A stretch of 64,000 nucleotides of DNA. Source: Candidatus Poribacteria bacterium (GTDB taxonomy: Bacteria > Poribacteria > WGA-4E > WGA-3G). The first letter of the stretch is position 1, and every line of letters starts with the position of its first letter. Below, in pieces: positions 33,495 to 41,593 of this stretch. A program made the translations under genes and the position numbers. The notes beneath the pieces are model-generated. The model was not told the DNA's origin and did no database searches. It saw nothing but the letters and a program-made list of their open reading frames with translations. The stretch spans positions 4,182,682-4,246,681 of the forward strand of contig OY282374.1 in the NCBI GenBank assembly GCA_958295815.1, in the 5' to 3' direction.

Positions 33495-35105
33495 TCAATA
33501 GCCAACCGCACAACCATCCCGTCTCGGATCCGAACCCGCAACAAGTGTATCAAAGGACGGATCGACAAAAATTGCCTGTCCACCACCAAAAAAAGTGCTG
33601 CCAGGTATGATATGATGTCCCTTCTGTGCCAACTCCGCTTGTGTATTCATCGGAATACCAGCCTCCAGTATAACCCTCGAATCATCCGTCACCCGAAATC
33701 GCGGCGCATCCAACGCATTTTGAACATCCATATTGAAATCAACGAGATTACACACAAACTGTAAATGCCCCTGTGTCTGCATCTGCCCACCCATAACCCC
33801 GAATGTAACCAAAGGCACCCCATTTTGAGCAATCATACCAGGAATAATAGTGTGCAACGTTCGCTTATGCGGAGCAATACAATTAGCGTGGTTTGGATCG
33901 AGTGAGAAACCTGCGCCACGATTTTGCAACATGATTCCTGTGTCACCAGCAACCAACAGTGAACCAAAACCCGCAAAGAGGCTATTAATAAAAGAAACAA
34001 CGTTTCGATCATTATCAACTGCGCAGAGATATACCGTGTCACTTCCCATCGACGGCAGACCTGGACTCGGTTCCATATTTGCCCGTTCTGAAGAGATACG
34101 TGCGCGTTGGCTTTCCGTATAATCGTCGGAAAGTAGTCCTGCTACTGGCACATCTACAAAGGTCGGATCTGTCACGTATTTGTAGAGATCCGAGAACCCC
34201 AATTTCATCGCCTCAATTGCGTAGTGTAGATGTTCAGAACTATTATGTCTCATACCTTTTAGGTCAAATCCTTCAACGATATTGAGTGCCAATAACGCAG
34301 CGATACCCTGTCCATTTGGTGGTATCTCATAGACATCGTAGCCGCGATAATTCGTAGAAATTGGCTCTACCCAATCCGATCTGTGTTCAGCAAAGTCCCG
34401 TCTGGTAAATAAACCACCATTTTCATCAGAGAACTGGACGATTTTCTCGGCAATCTCGCCTTGATAAAACGCATCTCGTCCACCTTCTGCAATCAGTCGA
34501 AAGGTCCTCGCAAGATTCGGTTGTCGGAAGATCTCCCCCGGTACGGGTGCTTTTCCATCTTTGAGGTATGTACGTGCTGTATCAGGATGCTGTGCCAACA
34601 TCGCCGCGCTTTCTTGCCACGCGAGCGAAATCTGTGGACTAACTGGGAAACCTTCCTCCGCATAATCAATAGCAGGCTGAAGCACTTCTGCCAAAGACAT
34701 CGTTCCGCATTCATTCAAGAGTGTTGCCCATCCATCAATTGTACCTGGCACCGTAACCGGATACATACTCCCGAAGGCGGGGATACTAACTAATCCCTGC
34801 TTAGTAAAGAACTCCGGTTCCGCGGCGTAAGGTGCACGACCACTTGCATTTAAGCCCCGGATTACACCATCTTTAGGCTGATAAACTAGCATAAAGGCAT
34901 CGCCACCGATACCCGTTGACATCGGCTCAACGACATTCAGTATTGCAGCAGTTGCGACCGCTGCATCAAAGGCGTTTCCACCGTCCCGTAGAATCCGTAA
35001 TCCACCTTGTGCCGCAAGGGGTTGACTGGTTGCAACAGCACCATGTTGGCAAATGACCGCTGAACGTCCAGGACCGAATTGGTTTGGACGATATCCATCA
35101 AACAT
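33495..35105 (-). CDS. ggt: Gamma-glutamyltransferase family protein
   Basis: N-terminal-nucleophile hydrolase that cleaves gamma-glutamyl amides such as glutathione or transfers the glutamyl group. 536 residues, typical length. Motifs: GGNAFDAAVATAAILNVVEP and TGIGGDAFMLVY at the start, PPNGQGIAALLALNI, and the autocleavage and catalytic threonine in GSDTVYLCAVDNDRNVVSFI. The glycine-rich MGGQMQTQGHLQF follows. There is no signal peptide, so unlike E. coli Ggt it appears cytoplasmic, as in YwrD-like enzymes. Some relatives act on acylated beta-lactams, so substrate is uncertain. Transcribed in the same direction as gltB, which has its own promoter. Confidence 0.93.
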   Translation of the reverse strand: MFDGYRPNQFGPGRSAVICQHGAVATSQPLAAQGGLRILRDGGNAFDAAVATAAILNVVEPMSTGIGGDAFMLVYQPKDGVIRGLNASGRAPYAAEPEFFTKQGLVSIPAFGSMYPVTVPGTIDGWATLLNECGTMSLAEVLQPAIDYAEEGFPVSPQISLAWQESAAMLAQHPDTARTYLKDGKAPVPGEIFRQPNLARTFRLIAEGGRDAFYQGEIAEKIVQFSDENGGLFTRRDFAEHRSDWVEPISTNYRGYDVYEIPPNGQGIAALLALNIVEGFDLKGMRHNSSEHLHYAIEAMKLGFSDLYKYVTDPTFVDVPVAGLLSDDYTESQRARISSERANMEPSPGLPSMGSDTVYLCAVDNDRNVVSFINSLFAGFGSLLVAGDTGIMLQNRGAGFSLDPNHANCIAPHKRTLHTIIPGMIAQNGVPLVTFGVMGGQMQTQGHLQFVCNLVDFNMDVQNALDAPRFRVTDDSRVILEAGIPMNTQAELAQKGHHIIPGSTFFGGGQAIFVDPSFDTLVAGSDPRRDGCAVGY

Positions 35106-35187
35106 TCTTTCCCTCCCACTTTTAGACTGTCACCACTGTAGCATGCCTTTCCTTTTTTGTCAAATTTACTGCCATAACCGTATCATC

Positions 35188-35216
35188 TTGACATCTCTCA
35201 TTCTTCGTGATAAAAT
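35188..35216 (+). promoter_or_regulatory. Sigma-70-type promoter of lpdA
   Basis: TTGACA (35188-35193), exactly 17 nt, TAAAAT (35211-35216), 30 nt upstream of the lpdA start; TTAGGAG ribosome site between them. Confidence 0.72.
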
Positions 35217-35246
35217 TAAGTCTATCTCATAAGATTAGGAGCCGTT

Positions 35247-36635
35247 ATGTCTACGTATGATCTCGGAATTATAGGTGGTGGACCAGGAGGATATGTCGCA
35301 GCGATCAAAGCCGCACAGCTCGGTGGCACAGTCTGCCTCATAGAAAAAGGAGAGTGGGGCGGGACCTGCTTGAACCGAGGGTGCATCCCAACAAAAACCC
35401 TTTTCGCCGTCGCCAACCTCGCCACACAGATTCAGGAAGCGTCTACTTTCGGCATAAATGTCGGCAACGAAGCGACAATTGACTACACACAAGTTCTGGC
35501 TCACAAAACCTCGGTCATCCAGCAGCTGGAAGGCGGTATCGCAAAACTACTGCAAGCGAACAAGGTTGATATCCACAAAGGAACAGCAGAACTTACCAAT
35601 AAAAACACCATCCTTGTCCACAAATCTGACGGCACAACCGAGCAGTTAAACGCCAAAAACGTTATTATTGCTACAGGTTCAGAACCCGCCGAACCACCTG
35701 TCTTTGAGATCGACGAAGAACAAGTCTTGACAACAACTGGCATCCTCAACCTCACGGAACTACCCGAAAGCCTACTAATCGTTGGCGGAGGGGTTTCTGG
35801 TTGTGAGTTCGCTTCCATCTTTAATGCACTCGGTTGCCGTGTAACCATATTGGAACTCCTCCCCACAATTCTGGCGACCGAAGACACCCAAGTTATCCGA
35901 CACATCCAACTGTTTATGAAGCGAAAGGGCATCACTATCCATACCAAGGCAAAACTTACCCATGTAAAAAAATCGGATGAACAGGTTACAGCAGTCCTTG
36001 AATCCGGTGAAGAACTCATGGCACAAAAGATGCTCGTCTCAATTGGGAGACGCTACAATACAGAAGGGATAGGCTTAGAAAAGATTGGCGTTCGCACCGA
36101 AGGCGGAAAAATCGTTGTGGATGCACGGATGCAGACAAACGTTCCCGGTATTTACTCGGTTGGGGACGTCGCCAGTCGGTATCTTTTGGCACACGTTGCA
36201 TCGACAGAGGGAAAAATAGCAGCGCAAAACTGCCTCGGTGATAATACTGAGATGGACTATCAAGTTATTCCGTGGTGTGTTTTTACCTTACCGGAAATTG
36301 GGCACGCTGGCATGACAGAAGAAGAGGCAACAACTGAGGGTTACGAGGTGAAAGTAGGTCGATTCCCATACGCTGCGAACGGAAAAGCGTTGGGATTACG
36401 CGAAACAGACGGATTTGTTAAGATCGTTTCTGATGCCGATAGCAAGGACATTCTTGGCGTTCACATTGTCGGTGCCCATGCATCAACACTTATCCACGAA
36501 GCCGCTGTTGCGGTCCGCTTAGGTGCCACCGCGAGCGACATCGCTCACACTGTCCATGCCCACCCAACCCTTTCAGAAATGCTAATGGAATCTGCTGAAG
36601 CTGTAGATGGCAAAGCGATACACAGTCTACGGTAA
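35247..36635 (+). CDS. lpdA: Dihydrolipoyl dehydrogenase (E3)
   Basis: FAD-containing disulfide oxidoreductase that re-oxidises dihydrolipoamide of 2-oxoacid dehydrogenase or glycine-cleavage complexes using NAD+. 462 residues, normal length. Visible: FAD-binding GIIGGGPGGYVAAI, redox-active disulfide GGTCLNRGCIPTK, NAD-binding IVGGGVSGCEFA, the second FAD motif YSVGDVAS, and the C-terminal catalytic His/Glu pair in HAHPTLSEMLME. It stands alone, with its own promoter; no E1 or E2 genes are nearby, so it is probably shared between complexes. Confidence 0.96.
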   Translation: MSTYDLGIIGGGPGGYVAAIKAAQLGGTVCLIEKGEWGGTCLNRGCIPTKTLFAVANLATQIQEASTFGINVGNEATIDYTQVLAHKTSVIQQLEGGIAKLLQANKVDIHKGTAELTNKNTILVHKSDGTTEQLNAKNVIIATGSEPAEPPVFEIDEEQVLTTTGILNLTELPESLLIVGGGVSGCEFASIFNALGCRVTILELLPTILATEDTQVIRHIQLFMKRKGITIHTKAKLTHVKKSDEQVTAVLESGEELMAQKMLVSIGRRYNTEGIGLEKIGVRTEGGKIVVDARMQTNVPGIYSVGDVASRYLLAHVASTEGKIAAQNCLGDNTEMDYQVIPWCVFTLPEIGHAGMTEEEATTEGYEVKVGRFPYAANGKALGLRETDGFVKIVSDADSKDILGVHIVGAHASTLIHEAAVAVRLGATASDIAHTVHAHPTLSEMLMESAEAVDGKAIHSLR

Positions 36636-36637
36636 TA

Positions 36638-36655
36638 GCACCGATTGAACGGTGT
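36638..36655 (+). terminator. Possible weak terminator after lpdA
   Basis: Stem GCACCG / CGGTGT with loop ATTGAA directly after the lpdA stop, followed only by TTTGAT. Weak. Confidence 0.3.
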
Positions 36656-36799
36656 TTGATGTCAGATGCCTTGAAAGATTCTGTTCATTTCCTTGAAAAT
36701 GGGGTTGTGTATGTGTTACTCTATCAGTATATTTAGATTTAGATAAGAAGTGGAAACTCACATAAAAGTGAGATTCATTTCTCCAGGAGATTGAACAGT

Positions 36800-37495
36800 A
36801 TGAAAATTATGTCAGTATTAGTAGGACTTGTATTGATGATAGCCTGTTTTGTTATCGGCACGAGCGACATAGCACAGGCGGAGGAAGTCTTGGGAACAGG
36901 AACGGAATCACTGCTTGGAGGAGACCTAACCGATCCAGAAGACGATGGTGAACCTGAATCAGATGACGGTTACAACGCCATTTTTTCAGCCAACGATGAA
37001 CCCGGATTCGCGGGCGGGGAATTTGCGTTTAACGTCTTCGATAACCGTCTTGGTCCCAGCAATGACAAATGGTGCTGCGGACGTGGCGGCGGCATTCCGA
37101 AAGAAGGTCTACACGTGACAGCTGAGTTTGAGGAGCAGTACGCATTGACACATTTTACCGTATCTTCAGCGAACGATGTTCCTCCGAGGGACCCGACAGT
37201 GTGGGAGGTTCAGGGGTCGAACGACGGAGATGATTTTACGACCATCTATTCTCACGACGGGAAAAGTTTTTGGGATCAGCGACTGCAAGTCGTCCTTTTT
37301 GAGGCAGGGGAAGATTACGACGTTCAAAAAACCGGGTATCGGTTTTTTCGGCATGTTACTTTTGACACCGCATCAAACCCAGCTGGGGCATACTTTCAAA
37401 TTGGCGAAATTGAGTTCTTCGGCGATGATAGTTTTCCGGTAGACCCTAAAGCCAAACTCACAACCACATGGGGACGCATTAAAAACGTCCGATAA
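36800..37495 (+). CDS. Secreted discoidin (F5/8 type C)-like protein with TTWG tail
   Basis: 231 residues from ATG 36800 (CAGGAGA ten bases upstream; a TTG three codons earlier is less likely). The signal peptide ends near SDIAQAEE. The body looks like a galactose-binding/discoidin jelly-roll: GGEFAFNVFDNRLG, KWCCGRGG, FTVSSANDVPPRDPTVWEVQ, GSNDGDDFTTIY, and a final YFQIGEIEFFGD strand. Such domains bind sugars on surfaces. The last 13 residues, KLTTTWGRIKNVR, form a short tail separated by PVDPKA. I recall similar TTWG-type tails on many secreted proteins of Poribacteria, so it may be a lineage-specific sorting or anchoring tag. No enzyme domain is present. Confidence 0.7.
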   Translation: MKIMSVLVGLVLMIACFVIGTSDIAQAEEVLGTGTESLLGGDLTDPEDDGEPESDDGYNAIFSANDEPGFAGGEFAFNVFDNRLGPSNDKWCCGRGGGIPKEGLHVTAEFEEQYALTHFTVSSANDVPPRDPTVWEVQGSNDGDDFTTIYSHDGKSFWDQRLQVVLFEAGEDYDVQKTGYRFFRHVTFDTASNPAGAYFQIGEIEFFGDDSFPVDPKAKLTTTWGRIKNVR

Positions 37496-37523
37496 GCGCA
37501 AATATCATACATTTTCTTAAATC

Positions 37524-37561
37524 GGCTTGAATCCAGTAATAACTTGGTTTGAGCCTTTTTT
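37524..37561 (+). terminator. Intrinsic terminator of the discoidin-like gene
   Basis: About ten pairs including G-T pairs: GGCTTGAATCC / TTGGTTTGAGCC, then six T residues (37556-37561). It lies between convergent genes. Confidence 0.7.
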
Positions 37562-37689
37562 CATTTTTGCTTGAAACCGTATGGACTATACTGCGGAGAA
37601 CCTTTATATCAAGGCAGTTATTTTTCATTCTATACTTTGCCAACAGTCTACATCCAACGAGTAAAGAAGGGAAATTTGGAAGGAAAGTA

Positions 37690-38595
37690 CTAAAAACGGA
37701 CAGCTTTCTGTAATTCACCATACCGCGACGAGATCTCGGAAAACTCGACGCATTTTTGCCGATTAACACTGAAATCCTCAATGTTAAAAGAGGCAACAAC
37801 CGTGCCATAAATCATTGCGCTGCGTATCGTCTCCTCGGACATATCCCTAACAGATGCAATATACCCCATCATCCCACCAGCAAAACTATCACCTGCACCT
37901 GTAGGATCAGTTACCTGTGTGAGTGGATACGCTGGAGCACTGAAGAAGGAAGATTCCGTGACACTGAATGCGCCATGTTCCCCCTTCTTAACAATAACCC
38001 GTTTTGGACCATAGCGTAGAATCGCTTGCGCCGCACGCATCAAATTGGAATCACCCGTGAACAACTGCGCCTCACTATCGTTCAAGATGAGGACATCCAC
38101 ACGTGCTAAGAGTGCATCTAATGCCTCTCGCTCCTCGTTAATCCAAAAATCCATCGTATCACAAACAATAAGCTTCGGATCTGTCGCCTGCTCAATGATG
38201 CTCAACTGTAACGCTGGCGAGTTATTTGCCAAAAAGATATAGGGCGTCTCTTTGTAAGCATCAGGTAAAATAGGATCGAAATCACTAACAACGTTTAATT
38301 CCGTAAAAAGCGTATCACGCACGTTAAAGTCTTCGGCATAACGACCACCCCAACGAAACGACTTACCGTCATCAACCCGCTTCAAACCTTGGAGGTCAAT
38401 ACCTTGAACCTTAAGGAAATCCGTGTACGTGTACGGAAAATCAGCACCAATAACGCCAATAAGCTGGACAGGCTCCTTAAAAAAACTCGCTGCGACAGAG
38501 GCATAGACACCAGAACCGCCAAGCACGTCTTCAACCCGTTTACTTGGCGTTTCCACTGTATCTAAAGTAACCGTCCCAACGACCAAAACTCCCAT
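37690..38595 (-). CDS. PfkB-family carbohydrate/nucleoside kinase, possibly adenosine kinase
   Basis: Ribokinase-fold kinase, 301 residues. Motifs: LGGSGVYASVAASF near residue 25 (substrate lid and Gly pair), LILNDSEAQLF, and the anion-hole/catalytic base motif DPTGAGDSFAGG with the catalytic Asp. It lies at the end of a minus-strand run metK - ahcY - small membrane protein - this gene. AhcY releases adenosine, and its reaction is pulled forward only if adenosine is removed, so an adenosine-kinase role would close the methyl cycle. That substrate is inferred from position; the PfkB family also covers ribose, fructose-phosphate and other sugars. Confidence 0.85.
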   Translation of the reverse strand: MGVLVVGTVTLDTVETPSKRVEDVLGGSGVYASVAASFFKEPVQLIGVIGADFPYTYTDFLKVQGIDLQGLKRVDDGKSFRWGGRYAEDFNVRDTLFTELNVVSDFDPILPDAYKETPYIFLANNSPALQLSIIEQATDPKLIVCDTMDFWINEEREALDALLARVDVLILNDSEAQLFTGDSNLMRAAQAILRYGPKRVIVKKGEHGAFSVTESSFFSAPAYPLTQVTDPTGAGDSFAGGMMGYIASVRDMSEETIRSAMIYGTVVASFNIEDFSVNRQKCVEFSEISSRYGELQKAVRF

Positions 38596-38639
38596 ATTCT
38601 AAACCTTTGTCTCCCAAACGTGCGTAAATATAAACCTTT

Positions 38640-38870
38640 TCAAAAAGGACCAGGTCTATTTTTATTCTCGCGGAACGCGCGGATGATCCTTCGCAAACGA
38701 CGCACGAATATTACGCCGAGTACGATAATTACCGGATACTGCAAATAACTCAGCCATCTTGTAAGTGTAGGAGAGAGTTCTATCTGCTGAGAATGCGCCA
38801 GCCAGATCGGTAACAATAGCAATGCCGACACGAGGAGTATAACTCCCTCCAAAATCTCTGACTTCTTCAT
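38640..38870 (-). CDS. Small two-helix membrane protein
   Basis: 76 residues from ATG 38870; the frame continues upstream into ahcY, but that part has no ribosome site. Two transmembrane segments (about 8-28, GVILLVSALLLLPIWLA, and 43-63, YPVIIVLGVIFV) are separated by a short loop, followed by a basic tail (RRLRRIIRAFRENK). Lies between ahcY and the PfkB gene on the same strand. No family recognised; the composition and context make a real gene likely, but proof is lacking. Confidence 0.55.
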   Translation of the reverse strand: MKKSEILEGVILLVSALLLLPIWLAHSQQIELSPTLTRWLSYLQYPVIIVLGVIFVRRLRRIIRAFRENKNRPGPF

Positions 38871-38922
38871 AAGGCTACCCCATAAAAGGAAGACACTATC
38901 AGATAGTTGAAAGAAAGCAGCG

Positions 38923-40185
38923 TTAAGTTCCCATTTCCCACGAGTTGAGGTATTTTTCCTGCTCCGCTGTGAGTGTATCAATCTCAACGCCGAACGCCTG
39001 TAACTTCAACGCCGCCACAGTCTCATCAATAGACTCAGGAACATCATACACGCGATTTTCAAGATTATCACGATTATTGGCAATATACTCCACGGATAAC
39101 GCCTGATTCGCGAAACTCATATCCATAACACTGGCTGGATGCCCTTCCGCCGCCGCAAGGTTTACCAATCGACCTTCACCGATGAGATAGAATTTCCGTC
39201 CATCGGCGAGTGTATATACATCTACATACGGACGCGCGTTTCCTTTATCAACGCTTAATTCCTCCAACGCCGGTATATCAATTTCGACGTTGAAATGACC
39301 AGAATTCGCGATAATCGTGCCATCCTTCATCGCTTCAAAATGCTCCTTGCGTAAAACATGAATATCCCCTGTAAGCGTCACAACCAAATCCGCTTCCCGG
39401 ATTGCCTCCTGCATCGGCATGACCCGGAATCCATCCATTACCGCTTCCAATGCTTTCAACGGATCAACCTCTGTTACGATAATACTCGCACCTAAGCCGC
39501 GTGCACGGCTGGCGACACCTCTGCCGCACCATCCATACCCCGCCACAACAACCGTCGTTCCGGCAATCAGGAGGTTAGTTGCTCTAATAATTCCATCAAG
39601 AGTGCTTTGCCCTGTACCGTATCGGTTATCAAAAAAATGCTTTGTTCGAGCGTCATTGACAGCAATAATAGGGTATCTCAAAACGCCTTCGTTTGCCATG
39701 CTCCTGAGTCGGATGACCCCTGTGGTCGTCTCTTCTGTTCCAGCAACAACCTTCTCAACCAATGCTGGATTGCTCTCTTCAGAGTGAAGCCTTGAGACGA
39801 GATCCGCACCATCGTCCATAGTGATTGCTGGCTGCAGATTAAGAGTGGCATCAATGTGTTTATAATAGGTTTCTGTATCCTCTCCGTTAATCGCAAAAAC
39901 GCCGATCTCCTCGTCAACGACAAGAGATGCAGCAACATCATCTTGTGTACTAAGCGGATTTGATGCACAAACAACCGCCTCTGCACCACCTGCTTTTAGA
40001 GTCTTCATTAAATTTGCAGTTTCAGTTGTAACGTGCAGACATGCAGCGATCCTTAACCCCTCCAACGGACGTTCATTTTCAAACCGCTCACGGATGGAAT
40101 CCAGTACCGGCATAAATCGGTTTGCCCAATCAATTCTTTGCTTTCCAGTCGACGCGAGTTCTGTTGTTTTTATATCGTAGTTCAT
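38923..40185 (-). CDS. ahcY: S-adenosylhomocysteine hydrolase
   Basis: NAD-dependent cytoplasmic enzyme splitting S-adenosylhomocysteine into adenosine and homocysteine after methyl transfer. 420 residues: the shorter form without the 40-residue insert of eukaryotic and proteobacterial enzymes. Motifs: ACLHVTTETANLMKTL, CASNPLSTQDDVAASL, the NAD fold GYGWCGRGVASRARGLGA, NSGHFNVEID and a C-terminal region with the NAD-contacting Tyr absent or changed (ends EKYLNSWEMGT). Start is ATG 40185 after AAGGAAAG; a GTG just before it is less likely. It follows metK by 42 bp, in one transcript. Confidence 0.96.
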   Translation of the reverse strand: MNYDIKTTELASTGKQRIDWANRFMPVLDSIRERFENERPLEGLRIAACLHVTTETANLMKTLKAGGAEAVVCASNPLSTQDDVAASLVVDEEIGVFAINGEDTETYYKHIDATLNLQPAITMDDGADLVSRLHSEESNPALVEKVVAGTEETTTGVIRLRSMANEGVLRYPIIAVNDARTKHFFDNRYGTGQSTLDGIIRATNLLIAGTTVVVAGYGWCGRGVASRARGLGASIIVTEVDPLKALEAVMDGFRVMPMQEAIREADLVVTLTGDIHVLRKEHFEAMKDGTIIANSGHFNVEIDIPALEELSVDKGNARPYVDVYTLADGRKFYLIGEGRLVNLAAAEGHPASVMDMSFANQALSVEYIANNRDNLENRVYDVPESIDETVAALKLQAFGVEIDTLTAEQEKYLNSWEMGT

Positions 40186-40227
40186 CACTTTCCTTTTTCT
40201 TCACCAGTGTTTTCTATCTTTTTTAAG

Positions 40228-41352
40228 CTACCGGAGTCTTTCAACGTAATCGGTTTCTTCCCAAGTAAATCCAGGTTCCTCGCGCCCGAAATGTCCATAT
40301 GCAGCAGTATTTTGATAGATAGGTTGACGTAATGCCAACCGTTCAATAATGCCATTCGGCGTTAAATCGAAATGCGCGTTGACAAGTTTCGTGAGGGCTT
40401 CATCATCCCCTGTGCCGAAGGTATCCACCATAACAGAGATGGGATCTTTTCTACCGATCGCATAAGAGATTTGAATTTCACAGCGCTCCGCGTGCCCAGC
40501 AGCAACAAGATTTTTAGCAACATGTCGCGCCGCATAAGCAGCACTGCGATCCACTTTAGTCGGATCTTTTCCAGAGAGCGCACCGCCACCGTGTCTACCC
40601 ATACCGCCGTATGTATCGACAATAATTTTTCGTCCGGTCAACCCGGCGTCACCGTGTGGTCCGCCTGTTACAAAACGTCCGGTCGGATTGATATGATATT
40701 TAATGTCTGGGCTTAGGAGATCTTCAGGAATAATTTTTTTGATAACCTCTTCAATAATCGATTCTTGAAGTTGGGCATCGACAACATCTGGACTGTGTTG
40801 CGAAGAGATAACAACTGTAGTGACAGCTTTAGGTTTGTCATCGACATATTCAACGGTTACCTGAGATTTTCCATCGGGACGTATAAAGGGAAGGGTCCCA
40901 TCTTTACGAACTTTAGCCAAACGTCGTGTTAATTGATGGGCGAGCATAATTGGCAATGGCATTAATTCCGGTGTTTCGGTACAGGCATACCCAAACATTA
41001 AACCTTGATCGCCTGCGCCGCCTGGATTCACACCCATTGCAATATCAGGGGACTGTTTATCAATGACACTCAACACAGCACTGCGTTCAGCGTCAAAACC
41101 GTATTCAATATTAGTGTATCCGATATCCGTTAATACACGTCGGGCAATTTGTTTATCGTCATAGTTTGCGGTTGTCGTGATTTCGCCAGTGATGACGGCA
41201 AGCCCTGTCGTGACCAAGGTCTCACAGGCGACTCTGCCCATAGGATCAGTTGCGAATATCGCATCAAGCACCGCATCAGAGATCTGGTCCGCGATTTTGT
41301 CCGGGTGTCCTTCAGTGACAGATTCGGACGTAAACAGAAAATTTTTGCTCAA
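40228..41352 (-). CDS. metK: S-adenosylmethionine synthetase
   Basis: Makes S-adenosylmethionine from methionine and ATP. 374 residues, near the family norm. Signatures: FTSESVTEGHPDKIADQISD (ATP/Mg site), GAGDQGLMFGYACTET, and the P-loop-like GGGALSGKDPTKVDRSAAY. The start codon is TTG 41352, supported by GGGAG eight bases upstream and by the match of the reading frame to the usual N-terminus. It is the first gene of the methyl-cycle group (metK, ahcY, small membrane protein, PfkB kinase). No SAM riboswitch is evident in the 240-bp gap upstream. Confidence 0.97.
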   Translation of the reverse strand: MSKNFLFTSESVTEGHPDKIADQISDAVLDAIFATDPMGRVACETLVTTGLAVITGEITTTANYDDKQIARRVLTDIGYTNIEYGFDAERSAVLSVIDKQSPDIAMGVNPGGAGDQGLMFGYACTETPELMPLPIMLAHQLTRRLAKVRKDGTLPFIRPDGKSQVTVEYVDDKPKAVTTVVISSQHSPDVVDAQLQESIIEEVIKKIIPEDLLSPDIKYHINPTGRFVTGGPHGDAGLTGRKIIVDTYGGMGRHGGGALSGKDPTKVDRSAAYAARHVAKNLVAAGHAERCEIQISYAIGRKDPISVMVDTFGTGDDEALTKLVNAHFDLTPNGIIERLALRQPIYQNTAAYGHFGREEPGFTWEETDYVERLR

Positions 41353-41426
41353 TTCCGGGTCTCCCAGTCTACTATGTATTTCTACGCCACATCACAGTCT
41401 TCAAACCTTCAGCATTAGAGATAGAA

Positions 41427-41448
41427 GGGTGGGCACATGGACCCACCC
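41427..41448. repeat. Palindromic GGGTGGG...CCCACCC element
   Basis: Perfect 7-bp inverted repeat with 8-nt loop CACATGGA, continuing CCTAC on one side. It looks like a REP-type extragenic palindrome. Sits between the rpsA terminator and metK, so it is in or near the metK leader. Confidence 0.5.
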
Positions 41449-41479
41449 CTACAAGTAAATAACGAAAACGGATACGCGC

Positions 41480-41528
41480 AAAAACCTCTCCTACATTTAG
41501 ATATAGACATCTCTGTAGCGAGGTTTTT
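41480..41528 (-). terminator. Intrinsic terminator between rpsA and metK
   Basis: AAAAACCTC / GAGGTTTTT (9 bp) plus an inner CTACA / TGTAG stem and a long loop. On the minus strand the stem ends in TTTTT, 65 bp after the rpsA stop; symmetrical enough to work in both directions. Confidence 0.7.
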
Positions 41529-41593
41529 GTTTTCTTATTCCCGTTTTCGCGCCGAAAGCGTAAATCTGATCCGGGGCGAAAATACAAAGGAAG

